Source: Moniliophthora roreri
Lineage: Eukaryota; Basidiomycota; Agaricomycetes; Agaricales; Marasmiaceae
Length of the DNA: 64,000 bases
Direction: 5' to 3'
NCBI GenBank assembly: GCA_001466705.2
Contig: LATX02000218.1
Coordinates: 303,127 to 367,126 of the forward strand
Each line of letters starts with the position of its first letter. Positions within the stretch are counted from its first letter, which is position 1. The notes under the pieces are model-generated. The model saw only the letters and a list, made by a program, of their open reading frames with translations, was not told where the DNA came from and did not search any database. Shown one piece after another: positions 36,825-50,097 of this stretch. A program made the position numbers and the translations under genes.

Positions 36825-38026
36825 ATGATGTTGAGGAGTCAGGACGTTGAATCAACGAGAGGTACAACTACTTTTGAGGGGGTTATTCGGTTTCATGCAA
36901 AGTCTAGGAATGGGTGTCTAACGTGTAGAAGGAGGAAGGTCAAAGTAAGCATCGTTAGCCGTCTCTTTATCTTACTCCGCTCATTTTGGCATACGCCTAC
37001 CAGTGCGATGAAGCGGCCCCGATCTGCAATAACTGCCATCGACGCAACCTTTTTTGCGTACCTAGGCCCAAAAACAGCGATAAGTCGCAACAACAGCAAG
37101 AATCAGCACTCAGTAGACCCCTCACAGCACCCACACCCTCATCCTTCACCGTAGATGCCACTTCCCTCGGATTACTCCATCATTTCACCACCGTAACCGC
37201 CTCTTCCTTCAGCTCTAATTCCACATATGTGGCTGAATCCACTCTCCTTCTGCCTCGACTATTGTTCAACAACCCAGCTTGCATGCATGCTGCGTTGTCA
37301 TTTACGGCGCTTCACCTGGGTAGACTTTACGAGCCCAGCTCCAGCTCCGACTCACAACATTGGATCACCCAAGCATCAGCACATTGGATTGCAGCAACAC
37401 GACTTATTCGTAGTCCGTCTCTGAACCCCGATGCCCGCTTCCCGACCCTAGCGTGCTTATCAGCCTACGTCATTTCTTCGTCGTTATCTTCGCCGTCGTC
37501 GTCGCCAAAGAACATCTTCTCACTGGTGACTTTGCTGTATAATATCTATTCCCCGCTGAAGCAGTTTCTGTACACGGATCCCTGGTTGCAGGGGTTTGGC
37601 TTTGGGCGACCGGGGCCGTCGGCTGCACCTTCCGCTTCCGATTCGAGTACTGGTTTCTTTGCACCTCTAAACCACCTATGCGACACATCTACCGCTTTCG
37701 GTTCGGACCGAGAGGAACTAGGTGATCCAGATATCAAAGGGGCATACCGGACTGCGGTACATGGGCTATGTCTTGTGCATTCACTTGCTCAGAGGGGCCT
37801 CGAGGGGGGGAGCGCGTCTTTTTGGCCGACACTGGCTGGGAAGAGGTTTCTGGGGTTGTTGAATGAGAGGAGGCAGAGGGCATTAGTGATTCTTTATTAT
37901 TATCTGATGATGTTGAAAAACTTGAGAGAGCGGTGTTGGTGGGCCAATGAGGTTGGGAGGTGGGTGGAGTATGTGTATGGGCTGATAGACGAGTGCTGGA
38001 GGAAGTGGTTGAGAGAGGTTACTTGA
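36825..38026 (+). CDS. Zn2Cys6 fungal transcription factor, copy B
   Basis: Exons 36825-36944 and 37004-38026 encode about 380 aa. The zinc cluster is CLTCRRRKVKC/DEAAPICNNC/HRRNLFC, split by the intron after VK at the same site as in every other copy. The ATG used by the other copies (MSTRG) is mutated here to GAATCAACG, so the best start is the in-frame ATG at 36825, eight codons upstream. The middle region (AALSFTALHLGRLYEP, SLVTLLYNIYSPLKQF, AYRTAVHGLCLVHS) is the fungal regulatory domain often annotated as sterol-uptake-control-like; that label is only family resemblance. It should bind DNA in the nucleus; targets are unknown. Confidence 0.85.
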
Positions 38027-38577
38027 GAAGGCTCGAGTTGTGATCAAGTTCATGTCGTCTTGGAGAGGAGCGAGTATTATTTTTTTGGTGTACTTTACAT
38101 GCATTTCCCCGGATGTAGAGACTGTTTCGCGAAAGGCATCACCAGTCCTAGTCCGGTTCCGATCATGAAAAGACAGACATTGAATGATCGACCGCACACT
38201 GGGATTACGGAATTTGCCACCGTCTCGCGTACGCTCTGTTCCCTGTCATAAACGCCAAAACTCCTCTAGATCTTTTGCGCTGGGATCACATTCGCCACAG
38301 ACCACGCTCGTGGCGGCAGTTGACGGACGTGTACGAGCTTCACTGTGAGCCCCGCGCCGAGATATTGATGTGGGCAAGGGAAACGGGTGAATCTCGAGGC
38401 ACTCGGTCTACGGTTACATGAGGTCTCCATCATGATTACAATCAGATATCATCATTCAAGTTCTGTTATCCCACCATTTAAAGTTCAAGGTTTTGTATTT
38501 TATTTGTCACATTCGTCGATTGCAGCCGAGTAGCGAGCCCCTCGGATTATGTTGAGAACGTTGAATGTCGAACTACG
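38027..38577. repeat. Flanking module between copies B and C
   Basis: The 3' flank of B, then about 38420-38570 repeats the 5' flank seen before A and B, including TTTAAAGTTCAAGGTTTTGT. Confidence 0.55.
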
Positions 38578-39790
38578 ATGTCCACGCGAGGTGTAATCAC
38601 CTTCGAGGGGGTGATTCGGTTTCATGCGAAGTCTAGGACTGGGTGTCTAACGTGTAGGAAGAGGAAGGTCAAAGTAAGCACCATCCGATATGCTAATTTA
38701 TCTTACTCCGTTCACCTTGGCATACGCCTACCAGTGCGATGAAACAGCACCGATCTGCAAAAATTGCCATCGACGCAACCTCGTTTGCGTACCAAGGCCC
38801 AAAAACAGTGACAAGCCGCAACAACAGCAGGAATCAGCACTTAGTAAACCCCTCACAGCGCCTACACCATCCTCTTTCACTGTAGATGCCACTTCCCTCG
38901 GATTATTCCATCATTACATGGACGAAACATCTGCTTCTTACTGCACCAATCCTACATTTTTGGCTGAAACCAGACAATTCCTGCCTCAATTAATATTCAG
39001 CAACCCAGTTTGCATGCATGCTGCGTTATCGTTTACGGCGCTTCATATGGGTAGACTTCACGAGCCCAACTCCAGCTCTAGCTCGCAGAATTTGATTGCC
39101 CGAGCGTCTGCACATCAAAGAGCAGGGATAAGGCTGATTCCTAGCCCGTCTTTACCCCCTGAGGCACGCTTTATGGCCGTAGCGTCCTTATCACTCTACG
39201 TCGTTTCTTTGTCACTATCTTTACCGTCGTCGTCACCAGAGAGTATCTTCCCACTGGTGACTTTGCTGCATAATGTCTGCTCTCCGCTGAAGCAGTTTGT
39301 GTATGCAGATCCCTGGTTGAAGGATTGGGGCTTTGGGCAACCAGGCTCCTCAGACGCAGCTCCTGTCCTCGAATCGAGGACCGGCTTCCTTGCACCTTTA
39401 CATCACCTATGTGACATCTCTACGGATCTTGATTTGGATCCAGAGGAACTAGACGATCTAGATATTAAAGAAGCATATCGGACCGCTGTACTTGGGTTAT
39501 CTGTTGCATATTTTCTCAGTCAGATCGGGCACGAAGCGAGGAGTGCACTCTTTTGGCCGGCACTGGTTGGGAGGAGGTTTGTGAGGCTGTTAAATAAGAG
39601 GAAGCAGAGGGCATTGGTGATCCTGTATTATTATCTGCTGATGTTGAGGAATTTGAGTGAACGTTGTTGGTGGGTCAGCGAGGCAGGGAGGTGGGTGGAT
39701 TACGTGTATGGCTTGATAGACGAGCGGTGGAGGGAGTGGTTGAGACACCAAGACGGTTCGGTTGTGATTAAGAGCAATCCAGTGTATTAG
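38578..39790 (+). CDS. Zn2Cys6 fungal transcription factor, copy C
   Basis: Exons 38578-38673 and 38735-39790 encode about 383 aa. It begins MSTRGVITFEGVIRFH. The cluster CLTCRKRKVKC/DETAPICKNC/HRRNLVC has all six cysteines. It is followed by a Gln run (PQQQQES) linker and the conserved regulatory region ending YVYGLIDERWREWLRHQ. It is the most complete of the + strand copies and has no visible defect. The stop at 39790 faces the - strand GH3 gene about 1.1 kb away. Confidence 0.9.
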
Positions 39791-40891
39791 CGAGCTCATG
39801 TGTATATTACTTGCCTTGAACGTACATTTTTAGGGGTACCCGATCGTACTTTATACACGTAATACTAAATTTTTGGGGCGTACAGATTGTTTTCGCGAGA
39901 GGCTTCACTATCCCAGTCCGCTCCTGAAAAGATAATAAGACAATCATTTAGTAATTCGGGATGCCACAAACAAGCAACGTTCCTGTCACGTCTCGCGTAT
40001 GCTCTGTTCCTTCTCATAAACGCCGAAAACTCTAGATCCTTTGCGGAGCTGGATTCATATCCGCTACAGAGGGCCGCAGTGTGCTTGTTCTGGTGGTGGC
40101 GGTTCAATCGTTTTGAGGAGTTATGCTATGGATATGTACGAGTTTCCCCGCGCTGGGGTAACGTGACCTGGAATTCGCACCCGAAAAAGATAAAAAAAAA
40201 CCATTCAATTTCCCTTGAGAAACTGGTAAAAGACAACCAATAAAATTGAAGGGGGACGGGAGAAACACAGGTGAATCTTGAGGCAAATTAATCCGTCTGA
40301 GTCACTCGGTCTGCGAGGGGGTTCGGGCGGTATTTTCGGGAGTGCTTTGACGCTGAACCATTTGTAGATTAGATCTGGAGATGTATTGGGTGTTGGGTAT
40401 GTAATAACACAACGTCGGCCTACGAATACTGGGGGTAACTCCTCGTCAACGGAGATATTGCAAGAAGGAAGAACTGTAGCCTACTGTAGCGCACTTTGAC
40501 CAGATCTTGACCAAGCACCGACCACGCTCGGCATAACTCCTCCGTCGTGTATCCTACCTGGATAATGCATTCAGGTCTTAAGAAGTACCTGACATAGAGT
40601 CTGTAGAGCCGTGAGGGGATACCAGGGAGGTTGTGGTCAGGGGTATGGTTCGGCTTCAAAATGGCCTTGACGCGACGAGGCCCACGATAACGAACCAGTG
40701 AATACCAGCGAGGAAAGATGATTTGGACTTCGTAAACGAGTCGGAGGAGCGAGTCCGAAGCAAGTCACATTTCCGGTTCGGAGCTGAAGCGCCGAGGCCT
40801 TGTAAGGCACTCTTGTGAGGCACCTTGTTCAATGAATACTATCATTGTGCTGCTTTGGTCCAGCTTGTGTGATACTAGACAACAGATTTTT
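39791..40891. other. Intergenic between convergent Zn2Cys6 C and GH3 genes
   Basis: About 39880-39970 resembles the 3' flanks of copies A and B. The remainder should contain the 3' ends of both genes; nothing else was recognised. Confidence 0.45.
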
Positions 40892-43800
40892 TCATGCAGG
40901 AAGTTTCCCAACCAATTTTCCGTCCCTAGAGCTCCTTCCAACCGTAACACCAATCTCACCATCTGGCTTCCTCCATCCCTGCGCCCCAGCATCCCATATC
41001 GAGACATCATACCTCGACAGCAAGATGCTAACAGTCTTTGTTTCGCCGGGCAGTACCTCGACGTGATTGAACCCCTTCAGAATGGAAGGCGGTTCACCGA
41101 CTGAGTTGGGCATGTTGAGGTACAACTGAACGATCTCGGTACCAGCTCGACCACCGGTGTTGTGCACGTTGAAGGTTACGTTGAAAACTGGTTTATGGAG
41201 CCTGTAAGAACTGTTGGTGATCGATTGAGAATGAACAAGTAGCTCTTAACGTACCAGATAGCCACTGAAGACCCGAATTCGATGGGAGTAGGCTTTCCTT
41301 GCGCCCATGCATCTTCGAGATCACTATGATTCCCAGTACTTTCGACGGTAGCAATACTCAAATCACTATAATCCCAATCAGTGTAGCTCAAACCGAATCC
41401 AAACTCGAAGCGAGGTTCAATGTTGTGCTGCGAAAGCAAATCATTAGGCACAAAATGGCAGCAAAAGCACAGATGGGAGACATGCTGCATCGAAATGACG
41501 ATAATCAATCTCAAGGCTGTCGGTCAATGCCCATCAGCCGTCATGGTATGCAAATATGAAACCACACTCACCCTTCCGAGTACGGAATCGATATAATATC
41601 ATCCGGTTCGCCACCGAGCACGAGTTGTGCAGGGTAATCCTCAAGCCTTTTGGCAATAGTGTACGGAAGCCTTCCCGAAGGGTTCACATCGCCATATAAG
41701 ACGTCTGCAATGGCATTACCCGCTTCGTTTCCTTGTAAGCCGGCCCAAAGAACCTGTGAACAAATCAAATTCGATATCCGTGTTAGGAAACATAGTAGAA
41801 ACGCACAGCGGTAACATTTGGATGATCAATCCACGATTCAACAATCAACGGCCCAACACTATTCACCACCACGATCGTGTTATTGTTCTGCGCAGCGACA
41901 GCAAGAATGAGGTCTTCACCGCCATGCCAGGCTGTCAGGTTCATGCTGTGATCGGATACACATTCACGATCAGCGAGTCTAAGATCGAAAAGCTACCTAC
42001 CGATCAGCAATATCTCCAGGATGCATAGGGTCCTCGGGAACAAACGTCGGCGTCGTCTCCCCAGAATCAGCAGCGATGAAAACCAACGCAACGTCTCTAT
42101 CATACGCCATATTCCCAGCCGTCGCAAGGTCATAGTCATCAAACGTCCATGAAAGACTCGTTCGGTGCTTTCGTGCTCGAGGAAGGATGGCGTCATATGG
42201 CTAGCAGCAGATGATATCAAGGTCAATAAAAGAACAGAACGAACAAACTTCTCTAGGCTACTCACCGAAATCAAATAAGTGAAATTGGCCGTCCCAGATC
42301 CCCACCCCACAGCCAACGGCCCATCAGCCAAACCGTGATGGTTAGCATACCGATTCGGACCAATTTTAGCAGGGCCCGCATCACTTCCTGCCAAAAACAC
42401 ACTTCGCTCTTTCCCAGCTAACGGGAGAGCACCATCAGTGTTTTTGAGCAAAATTGTTGACGCAGCACCGATTCTGCGAACGAGATCAGCATGGTCGTTT
42501 TGTACGTCAATATGCTCGTTGGTTTCGAGATTGAAGGGGTCGTAAGAGTCAAAGTTGACCGGGGGGTAGTCATCGGAGTCTTGGGAGAGGAGGTACCAGG
42601 CGGCCACGATTCGGGTTGCTGGGAGGATATTAGTACGAGCAGTGGCCAGTTGGGATGGTAAGATAGACAGACATACCCATATCATCGACACGAGCTTCGG
42701 GAATTGTTCCGTTTTGAACGTATGCAGTCAAGTTGCCGCCAAAGTAAGAACCTGTTCCGCTCTCGAGGGTGATACCGCCTGGCATTGTCATCTAAGAAAC
42801 GGGTATGGGTAAAGAATGCTAAACGTCGAAGGTGGACCATACATCGAGACCGGTGATAGCAGAAATCGTGGACATCGTGGCTCGCCAATCTGACATGACA
42901 TCTATTGGAAATTCAGTACGTACATTCGAGGATACTTGATGGCTGTACTTACACCCTTGAAAAGCGTACTCTCGCTTCAAAATGTCGTTCAGAATCCTAT
43001 CGTTTTCACAGGCGTACGTCCCATTAATTAGATCTAAGTGGAGAAGCAGCTATCAGTTGACTAGTTGTATGGGATAGAAAACACCGACGTACTGTAACTG
43101 CACATCAAACTCGCAACACCAGCCTGTACACTCCTCAAGAACGGATGAGCATAAACCTCATGCGTAGTCCTATCATCCACATTCGAACTCGACATCGTTC
43201 GTTTATGTTCTTGTTCACTAAGCAGGCCTGGATCAATCGTTATACTAGGACCAGAAAGAAAACCACGTACTTGAAGATGATGTGCTTTGCACAAGCCTGT
43301 ACACCCGTCTGCTGCATACCCAAGATTGTCTCATACGCAGCTTCACCAGTTAAAAATGGATCGGCGCCAAAGCCTTCCCAGTTCCTTCCGCCTTGAGGTA
43401 CGCGGAAGAGATTCATCCCGGGTCCGAGAGCGACGTGCACACCCTTTCCACGGTGTTCTTCACCCATTGCAATACCTCGTGCGCGCATGAGGTCGCGGTT
43501 CCATCTATATTCGAAAGGTGAGTCAATACGGGGCACAGAGGAATGGTAAGCACGTACGTTGCGGCAGTGTTGATACCAGCTGGGAAAACAGTGACGTAGT
43601 CCGCTAATCGGACGCCTAGAGGTGAATCCTGACGGTTGTTTCAACGCATGTACCCACAAATGAGAGGGAAAAAGAAGGCAGACCTGCAAACAGAGGCCAG
43701 GCCATCCCACATGGTCAATGGCGGGGATGTTACCCACACATCGGCCAACATGGTACCCCAGCCCAGTCGTAAGGCTGACTTTTTCTTCGAGGGTCAGTCC

Positions 43801-44349
43801 AGAGATCTGTGTACTCGGTGATCAGAACTAATTAGAACTGTGATTTTGGCGACAATGAAGGCAAGACTCAAGGAGTTTTTCCGAAGAAACCCCGCCCTGC
43901 CCACGGGGTACATACGCTTGTCCGAATAAACCAAGGTAAATGAGAACAAGAGGAAACAGACCTTTTCCTTCGCCTTCTCGTACGCGGCAATCCATGAAGG
44001 TTCAAAGTTTGGGATAACCGCGGCACCAACACTGGGTGGATTGCTTGGATCGGTCTCGGGAAAAAGACCGGGTATTGAGGACTGTGATGGAACTGGGAAT
44101 GGTGTGAAGGTGTAGGGTTTGATTGGGATGGTCTTTCTAGGTTGCGTAGCTGGTTGGGGTTCTGAAGAACGTGTTTATGAATGTTGAGCGACAAGTACGT
44201 GAACAAACACATGAACCTGATACCGAACTAATACCCCCCGAATCCAAAGATATTATTGAATCAGTAGCAGATGCCGAGAACGGGAATTGCTGAGCCAGAG
44301 CTAATGGAAGGGCCAGATAGACCAGCCATAGAGGAGCTCGACGAATCAT
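40892..44349 (-). CDS. Secreted GH3 beta-glucosidase
   Basis: About 16 exons from ATG 44349 to the stop at 40892, roughly 830 aa. A signal peptide starts [20 protein letters not shown]. The mature protein then has a Pro/Ser/Thr-rich linker, the GH3 N-terminal barrel ([43 protein letters not shown]) and the nucleophile Asp in GYVMSDWRA. The C-terminal GH3 domain ([15 protein letters not shown] region, [28 protein letters not shown]) and a fibronectin-III-like tail ending [18 protein letters not shown] follow. It cleaves terminal beta-linked glucose from cellobiose-type sugars outside the cell. One intron, after YRHFDA, seems to use a GC donor (GCATGT...CAG near 41475). It lies among six copies of one regulator gene; regulation by them is only a guess. 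Confidence 0.9.
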
Positions 44350-45091
44350 GGTGGTAGTCCAGGGTAGTTTGAAGGAAAGAAACCGAATGAGAATGTCGCC
44401 TTTTATTTTGGAATTCTCAGGTCACAGGGACCAAGTGCGCTCGTGTTTGGGTCGTCCCCGGTATCTGGTGGGATTGGGAAATCGAATGACGATGATTCTG
44501 ATGCCTGAAAAGGTCTCGGACCAGAGATCCTGCTTAGCCGTGCCCAAGAACATCATACCTTGATTTATTAACAAGAATACGAACTTTTTTCCTTCATCTT
44601 AGTACGCCTTGCTCTCCAGATAATTCCGAGTAGATTGAACGGAATTCCTACTGAACTTCCTTCGCTTCTGAGGTCGCGTATGAGGATGGCGATAGTAAGA
44701 AGTCGAGAATAATTTCTCCGCTGAGGTCATTCGTCAATGGACTTCACCATCCAACCTCGTCGCGTTCAGCCCCGGAGCCCATTTCATTCTGACCGCCATT
44801 CACGACCGTATCATACGACGCACTGCCTCGTTCCAAATTACTAGGACGTGGCAGATCGATTCTTGGGGTGGTTTGAGTAACAAAACCAAAGCCACATTAA
44901 CGCTTCAAGGGGAACAGCTCGTGCAAGACGCGACCAGTTCTCCGACGTTGCGAACTCTCAAATTGTGCAGTTCTGAATAATTACATGCTTGTAGATTTCT
45001 TGAATACAATCCCCTGGGCCAAAGAAACAAGGTAGCAGTCTCGAACTACCCGCCGTTTCGGAGTTTTGAAATGAATGATACTTCGAGCTGG
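44350..45091. repeat. GH3 upstream region and duplicated flank
   Basis: The right half (about 44780-45060) recurs at 50480-50800 and 52790-53080, each time just 3' of a - strand Zn2Cys6 copy. The left part is the GH3 promoter, repeated at 50047-50450. Confidence 0.6.
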
Positions 45092-46302
45092 TTAATGCAC
45101 CGAATCCTTCCTGATAATAACCCGGCCCTTCTCAGCAATAACTTCTCTCAACCAATTCCTCCACCTCTCATCTATCAGCCCATACACATAGTCTACCCAC
45201 CTCCCGACTTCACTGGCCCACCAACATCGCTCTCTCAAGTTCCTCAATATCATCAGGAAATAGTAAAGGACCACCAGCGCCCTTTGCCTCCTCTTATTCA
45301 ATAACCCCACAAACTTCTTACCAGTCAGTGTCGGCCAAAACATCGCGCCCCTTGCTTCGTACCCCGTCTGAATGAATGAATATGCGACACATAGCCCAAG
45401 TACCGCGGTCCGGTATGCCTCCCTGACATCGGGATCGTCTAGTTCCTCTAGATCCAAATTGAGATCCATAGAGGTGTCGTACAGGTGATGCAGGGGCGCA
45501 AGAAAATCAGTACCCGTACCGAGGGCAGAAGATGCAACCAATGGCCCTGGTCGCGCAAAGTCCAAGCCCTGCAACCAGAGATTTGTGTACACAAGCTGCT
45601 TCATCGAAGACCAGACATTATGCAGCAAAGTCACCAGTGAGAAGATATTCTCTGGCGACGACGATGGGGAAGATAGTAACAAAAAAATGGCGTAGACTGA
45701 TAAGGACCCTACGGTCAGGAAGTGTGCGCTGGTGTTCAAAGACGGGCTCTGGATAAGCCCTATGGCTGCATTTCGATGTGCAGATGCTCGAGCAAGCCAA
45801 TTCTGCGAACTGGAGCTAGAACTGGGCTCGTAGAGTCGACCCAGGTGGAGTGCGGTAAATGCTAACGCGGCATGCATGGTAACTGGGTTGTTGAATAATA
45901 ATTGAGGCAGGAGGGGAATGGATTCAGCCATATAATTAGGATTGGTGCATAAAGAATAGGAAGTCACGGCCATGTAATGATGGAATATCTGGAGGGAAGT
46001 GGCATCTACGGTGAAGGATGAGGGTACAGGTGATGTGAGGGGTTTATAGAGTGCTGATCCTTGCTGATTGTGTTCAATTTTGGGCCTTGGTACGCAAACA
46101 AGTTCGCGTCGATGGCAGTTTCTGCAAATCGGTGTTGCTTCATCACACTAGCAGACGTATGCCTAGGTGAGCGGGGTAAGATAAAGCAACAGCTGATAAT
46201 ACTTACTTTAACCTTCCTCTTCCTACATGTTAGACACCCAGTCCTAGACTTTCTATGAAATCGAATAACTCCCTGAAAAGTAGCTGCACCTCTCGTTGAC
46301 AT
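45092..46302 (-). CDS. Zn2Cys6 fungal transcription factor, copy D
   Basis: Exons 46302-46207 and 46147-45092 encode about 383 aa. It begins MSTRGAATFQGVIRFHRKSR; the cluster is CLTCRKRKVKC/DEATPICRNC/HRRELVC. The intron ends TGCTAG rather than CCAG as in the + strand copies, a marker of the - strand subfamily (D, E, F). The regulatory region includes AALAFTALHLGRLYEP and AYRTAVLGLCVAYSF and ends in IRKDSVH. It is intact. Confidence 0.88.
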
Positions 46303-47419
46303 GGTTCAAACTCGGAACATTCTGGACTCGCAACTCGGCTGCAATCAATGAGGGTGACAAATGAAACTTTAAAATCTTAAATGCTGAGCCTCCAGCGACA
46401 CGTTGAAGCTGCGTATCGCACTGAGTACCAGCAGAGTCAGAAATTTGGAAGATAACGCACCATGAATGCTGCCAGTGAACGAAAACCTGCGGTAGAGTAG
46501 ACTTATGCACGAGGCATATAACGGGCACCAGGTCGACGGGAGACGGCCGATGTTATGTATTGGATAAAGAGAAGGGTCGGGCTTGAGGTGCATCGAAAAA
46601 AGTTTCGTTACCAGGCACGTCAATGCCATAAGACAGTCGGATTGTTTCTCGGAGGGCATACACCATTCGATATCCACGGATAACGAACCCTTTGAAATCT
46701 GGCTACGGCAAGAGAGCCATTCCAATGTCTACACAGCCTGAATCGCAACAAGTGCAAAAACTATGAAGGTTCAGGAATCCGAGTCTCCGAGTCGCCGGGG
46801 AGTCACAGACTGAGCTGCCTCTTTTACGTTCACCACGGTCAATGATGCTGTAGACCACCAATTCCATCCCGACACCGGCATGCATATAATATGCAGCCAT
46901 TTCAGCCATTTCAAGGGCAGCCCTTCTCATTGAAGCACGTTTCCACAACGTTTTTAGACACTCTCGGTCTTACCCCCTTTCTATTGCGTGATGTCCTCCA
47001 AAGAGATTATGCACGTTATCGCCGTATCGGTCATGACGATGCCCGCATAACGTACCACGACAAGCACTTACTCCGGGGACACGGATCCATACGCGTCAGT
47101 TATTTTCGATTTCCAAGAACACATTGAAGTAGGACAGCCGGTTGAATCAAGAGCATGATTGGGTAAGCTATAGTACGGTGAGGACTTGAATCATCTCCTC
47201 CGGTAATCTATACTTATTGCTGTTAACCCTCCAAGGCGAAGTCAGTGAACTGTTCGGCTGAAATCCAGCGATGACGTCCCTGCAGCGAAGATCTGGATTA
47301 GTGGCGTTAGAGAGTACGATGGCGAGACTGGAAATTTCTCGCGTGATACTGATATACTGGAATGAGAGCACCCGCAGACCCGAATAAAGCTACGGTCTCC
47401 TGCTAGCTCTACTGTTTGC
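46303..47419. other. Upstream region of copy D
   Basis: About 46310-46530 is shared with the upstream regions of copies E (52040-52240) and F (53930-54160). A block near 46597-46680 recurs at 52784-52850. From 46740 to 47400 I see no gene. Confidence 0.45.
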
Positions 47420-48776
47420 GTAGATCAGGTCAGTACGTGCACTTGAGAATCGCTCATGGCTGTGCTTACATCCTTGAAAAGCGTACCCTCAAGATGTCGT
47501 TTAGAATCCTATCGTTCTCACAGGAGTATGTCCCATTGATTAGATCTCAGTAGAGACGTAACAATCAGTCAACCGGCGGTATACATTAGAAAACACCAAA
47601 TGGACGCACTATAGCTACACATCAAACTCGCAACACCAGCCTGTGCACTCCTCAAGAACGGATAAGCATAAACCCCATGCGTAGCACATTCAAACTTGAC
47701 ATCGTTCGTTTATGTTCTTGTTCACTACACTAGCTCGGATCAACCGACACACTAGAATCAGGAAGAGAACCACGTACCTGAAAGTGATATGCTTCACACA
47801 AGCCTATACACCTGTCTGCTGCATACACAGGATCGTCTTGTACGCAGCTTCACCCGTTAGAAATGGGTCGGCGCAAGAGCCTTCCCAAATTCTTCTGCCT
47901 TGAGATACACAGAAGAGGTCTATACCGGGCCCGGGAGCAACGTGCACATCTTTTCCATGGTGTTCTTTACCCATAGCGATGCCTCGTGCACGCATGAGAT
48001 CACGGTTCCATCTGTACTCGATAGGTTAGTTGACATGGGCACAGAGAAATGGAACGACACAGGTTGCGGCTTGTACAAGCTGGGAAGACGGTGATGTAGT
48101 CTGCTAGTCGAAAGCCTAAGGTGAATCCTGGCCCCTGCTTCAACGCAAAACGAGACTGGCCTTCAAACAGAGATCAGGCCATCCTGCATGTTCAATAGCA
48201 GGGATGTTACCCAGATCGTCCAACGTGGTACCCCAGTCTAGTCGTGAGGTTGACTTTTTCTTCGAAGGTCTGTCCAGTGTATGAACAGGTTCAGCGATCA
48301 GAACTGTGATTTTGGCGGTAATGAAGGCACGGTTCAAGGAGTTTCTCAAGGAAATGCCGTCCCGCCAATCTGCTCCATGGGCTACAGACGCTCGTCCGGA
48401 CCGAGTAAACCAAGGTAAATGAGAATAAGAGGGGACAAACCTTTTCCTTCGTCTTCTCGTACGCAGTAATCCATGCAGGTTCAAGTTTGGAATAACTGCA
48501 GCACGGGTGGACTGAGGACTGTGATGGAACTAGGAGGTATAAGGCTTGATTTGGATGGTCTTTCTAGGTTGCATAGCTGGTTGGGGGTCTGAAAAACGTG
48601 ATATGAATGTCGAGGAACAAGTACGTGAAAAAACACGCGAACCTGATACCGAACTAATACCCCCCGAATCCAAAGATATTATTGGATCAGTATCAGATAC
48701 CGAGAAACGGGGACAGCTGAGCCAGAGCGAATGGAAGGGTCAGATAGACCAGCCATAGAGGAGCTCGACGAATCAT
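47420..48776 (-). pseudogene. GH3 beta-glucosidase 5' fragment (pseudogene)
   Basis: The sequence aligns with the first 1.35 kb of the intact GH3 gene, from its ATG position (48776) through the equivalent of the [14 protein letters not shown] segment. Frameshifts and stops are frequent. Recognisable pieces are [20 protein letters not shown] and [21 protein letters not shown]. The region encoding the catalytic SDW motif and everything downstream is absent. Confidence 0.85.
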
Positions 48777-48834
48777 GGTGGTAGTCCAGGGTAGTTTGAG
48801 GGGAAGAAACTGAGTGAGAATGTCGCCTTTTATT
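47573..48834. repeat. 1262-bp block, first copy, ending at a gap
   Basis: It appears identical to 48836-50097 at a constant offset of 1263 bp; every open frame in it is repeated with the same protein. It stops exactly at the N at 48835, which suggests unmerged contig ends. Confidence 0.9.
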
Positions 48835-48835
48835 N
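48835..48835. other. Scaffold gap (N)
   Basis: Single N between the two identical 1262-bp blocks. Confidence 0.95.
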
Positions 48836-50097
48836 CCGGCGGTATACATTAGAAAACACCAAATGGACGCACTATAGCTACACATCAAACTCGCAACACC
48901 AGCCTGTGCACTCCTCAAGAACGGATAAGCATAAACCCCATGCGTAGCACATTCAAACTTGACATCGTTCGTTTATGTTCTTGTTCACTACACTAGCTCG
49001 GATCAACCGACACACTAGAATCAGGAAGAGAACCACGTACCTGAAAGTGATATGCTTCACACAAGCCTATACACCTGTCTGCTGCATACACAGGATCGTC
49101 TTGTACGCAGCTTCACCCGTTAGAAATGGGTCGGCGCAAGAGCCTTCCCAAATTCTTCTGCCTTGAGATACACAGAAGAGGTCTATACCGGGCCCGGGAG
49201 CAACGTGCACATCTTTTCCATGGTGTTCTTTACCCATAGCGATGCCTCGTGCACGCATGAGATCACGGTTCCATCTGTACTCGATAGGTTAGTTGACATG
49301 GGCACAGAGAAATGGAACGACACAGGTTGCGGCTTGTACAAGCTGGGAAGACGGTGATGTAGTCTGCTAGTCGAAAGCCTAAGGTGAATCCTGGCCCCTG
49401 CTTCAACGCAAAACGAGACTGGCCTTCAAACAGAGATCAGGCCATCCTGCATGTTCAATAGCAGGGATGTTACCCAGATCGTCCAACGTGGTACCCCAGT
49501 CTAGTCGTGAGGTTGACTTTTTCTTCGAAGGTCTGTCCAGTGTATGAACAGGTTCAGCGATCAGAACTGTGATTTTGGCGGTAATGAAGGCACGGTTCAA
49601 GGAGTTTCTCAAGGAAATGCCGTCCCGCCAATCTGCTCCATGGGCTACAGACGCTCGTCCGGACCGAGTAAACCAAGGTAAATGAGAATAAGAGGGGACA
49701 AACCTTTTCCTTCGTCTTCTCGTACGCAGTAATCCATGCAGGTTCAAGTTTGGAATAACTGCAGCACGGGTGGACTGAGGACTGTGATGGAACTAGGAGG
49801 TATAAGGCTTGATTTGGATGGTCTTTCTAGGTTGCATAGCTGGTTGGGGGTCTGAAAAACGTGATATGAATGTCGAGGAACAAGTACGTGAAAAAACACG
49901 CGAACCTGATACCGAACTAATACCCCCCGAATCCAAAGATATTATTGGATCAGTATCAGATACCGAGAAACGGGGACAGCTGAGCCAGAGCGAATGGAAG
50001 GGTCAGATAGACCAGCCATAGAGGAGCTCGACGAATCATGGTGGTAGTCCAGGGTAGTTTGAGGGGAAGAAACTGAGTGAGAATGTCGCCTTTTATT
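48836..50097. repeat. 1262-bp block, second copy, starting at a gap
   Basis: The same sequence as 47573-48834, including the GH3 pseudogene fragment on the - strand (ATG position 50039). It continues without a break into the GH3 promoter-like region at 50098 and then toward Zn2Cys6 copy E. Confidence 0.9.
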
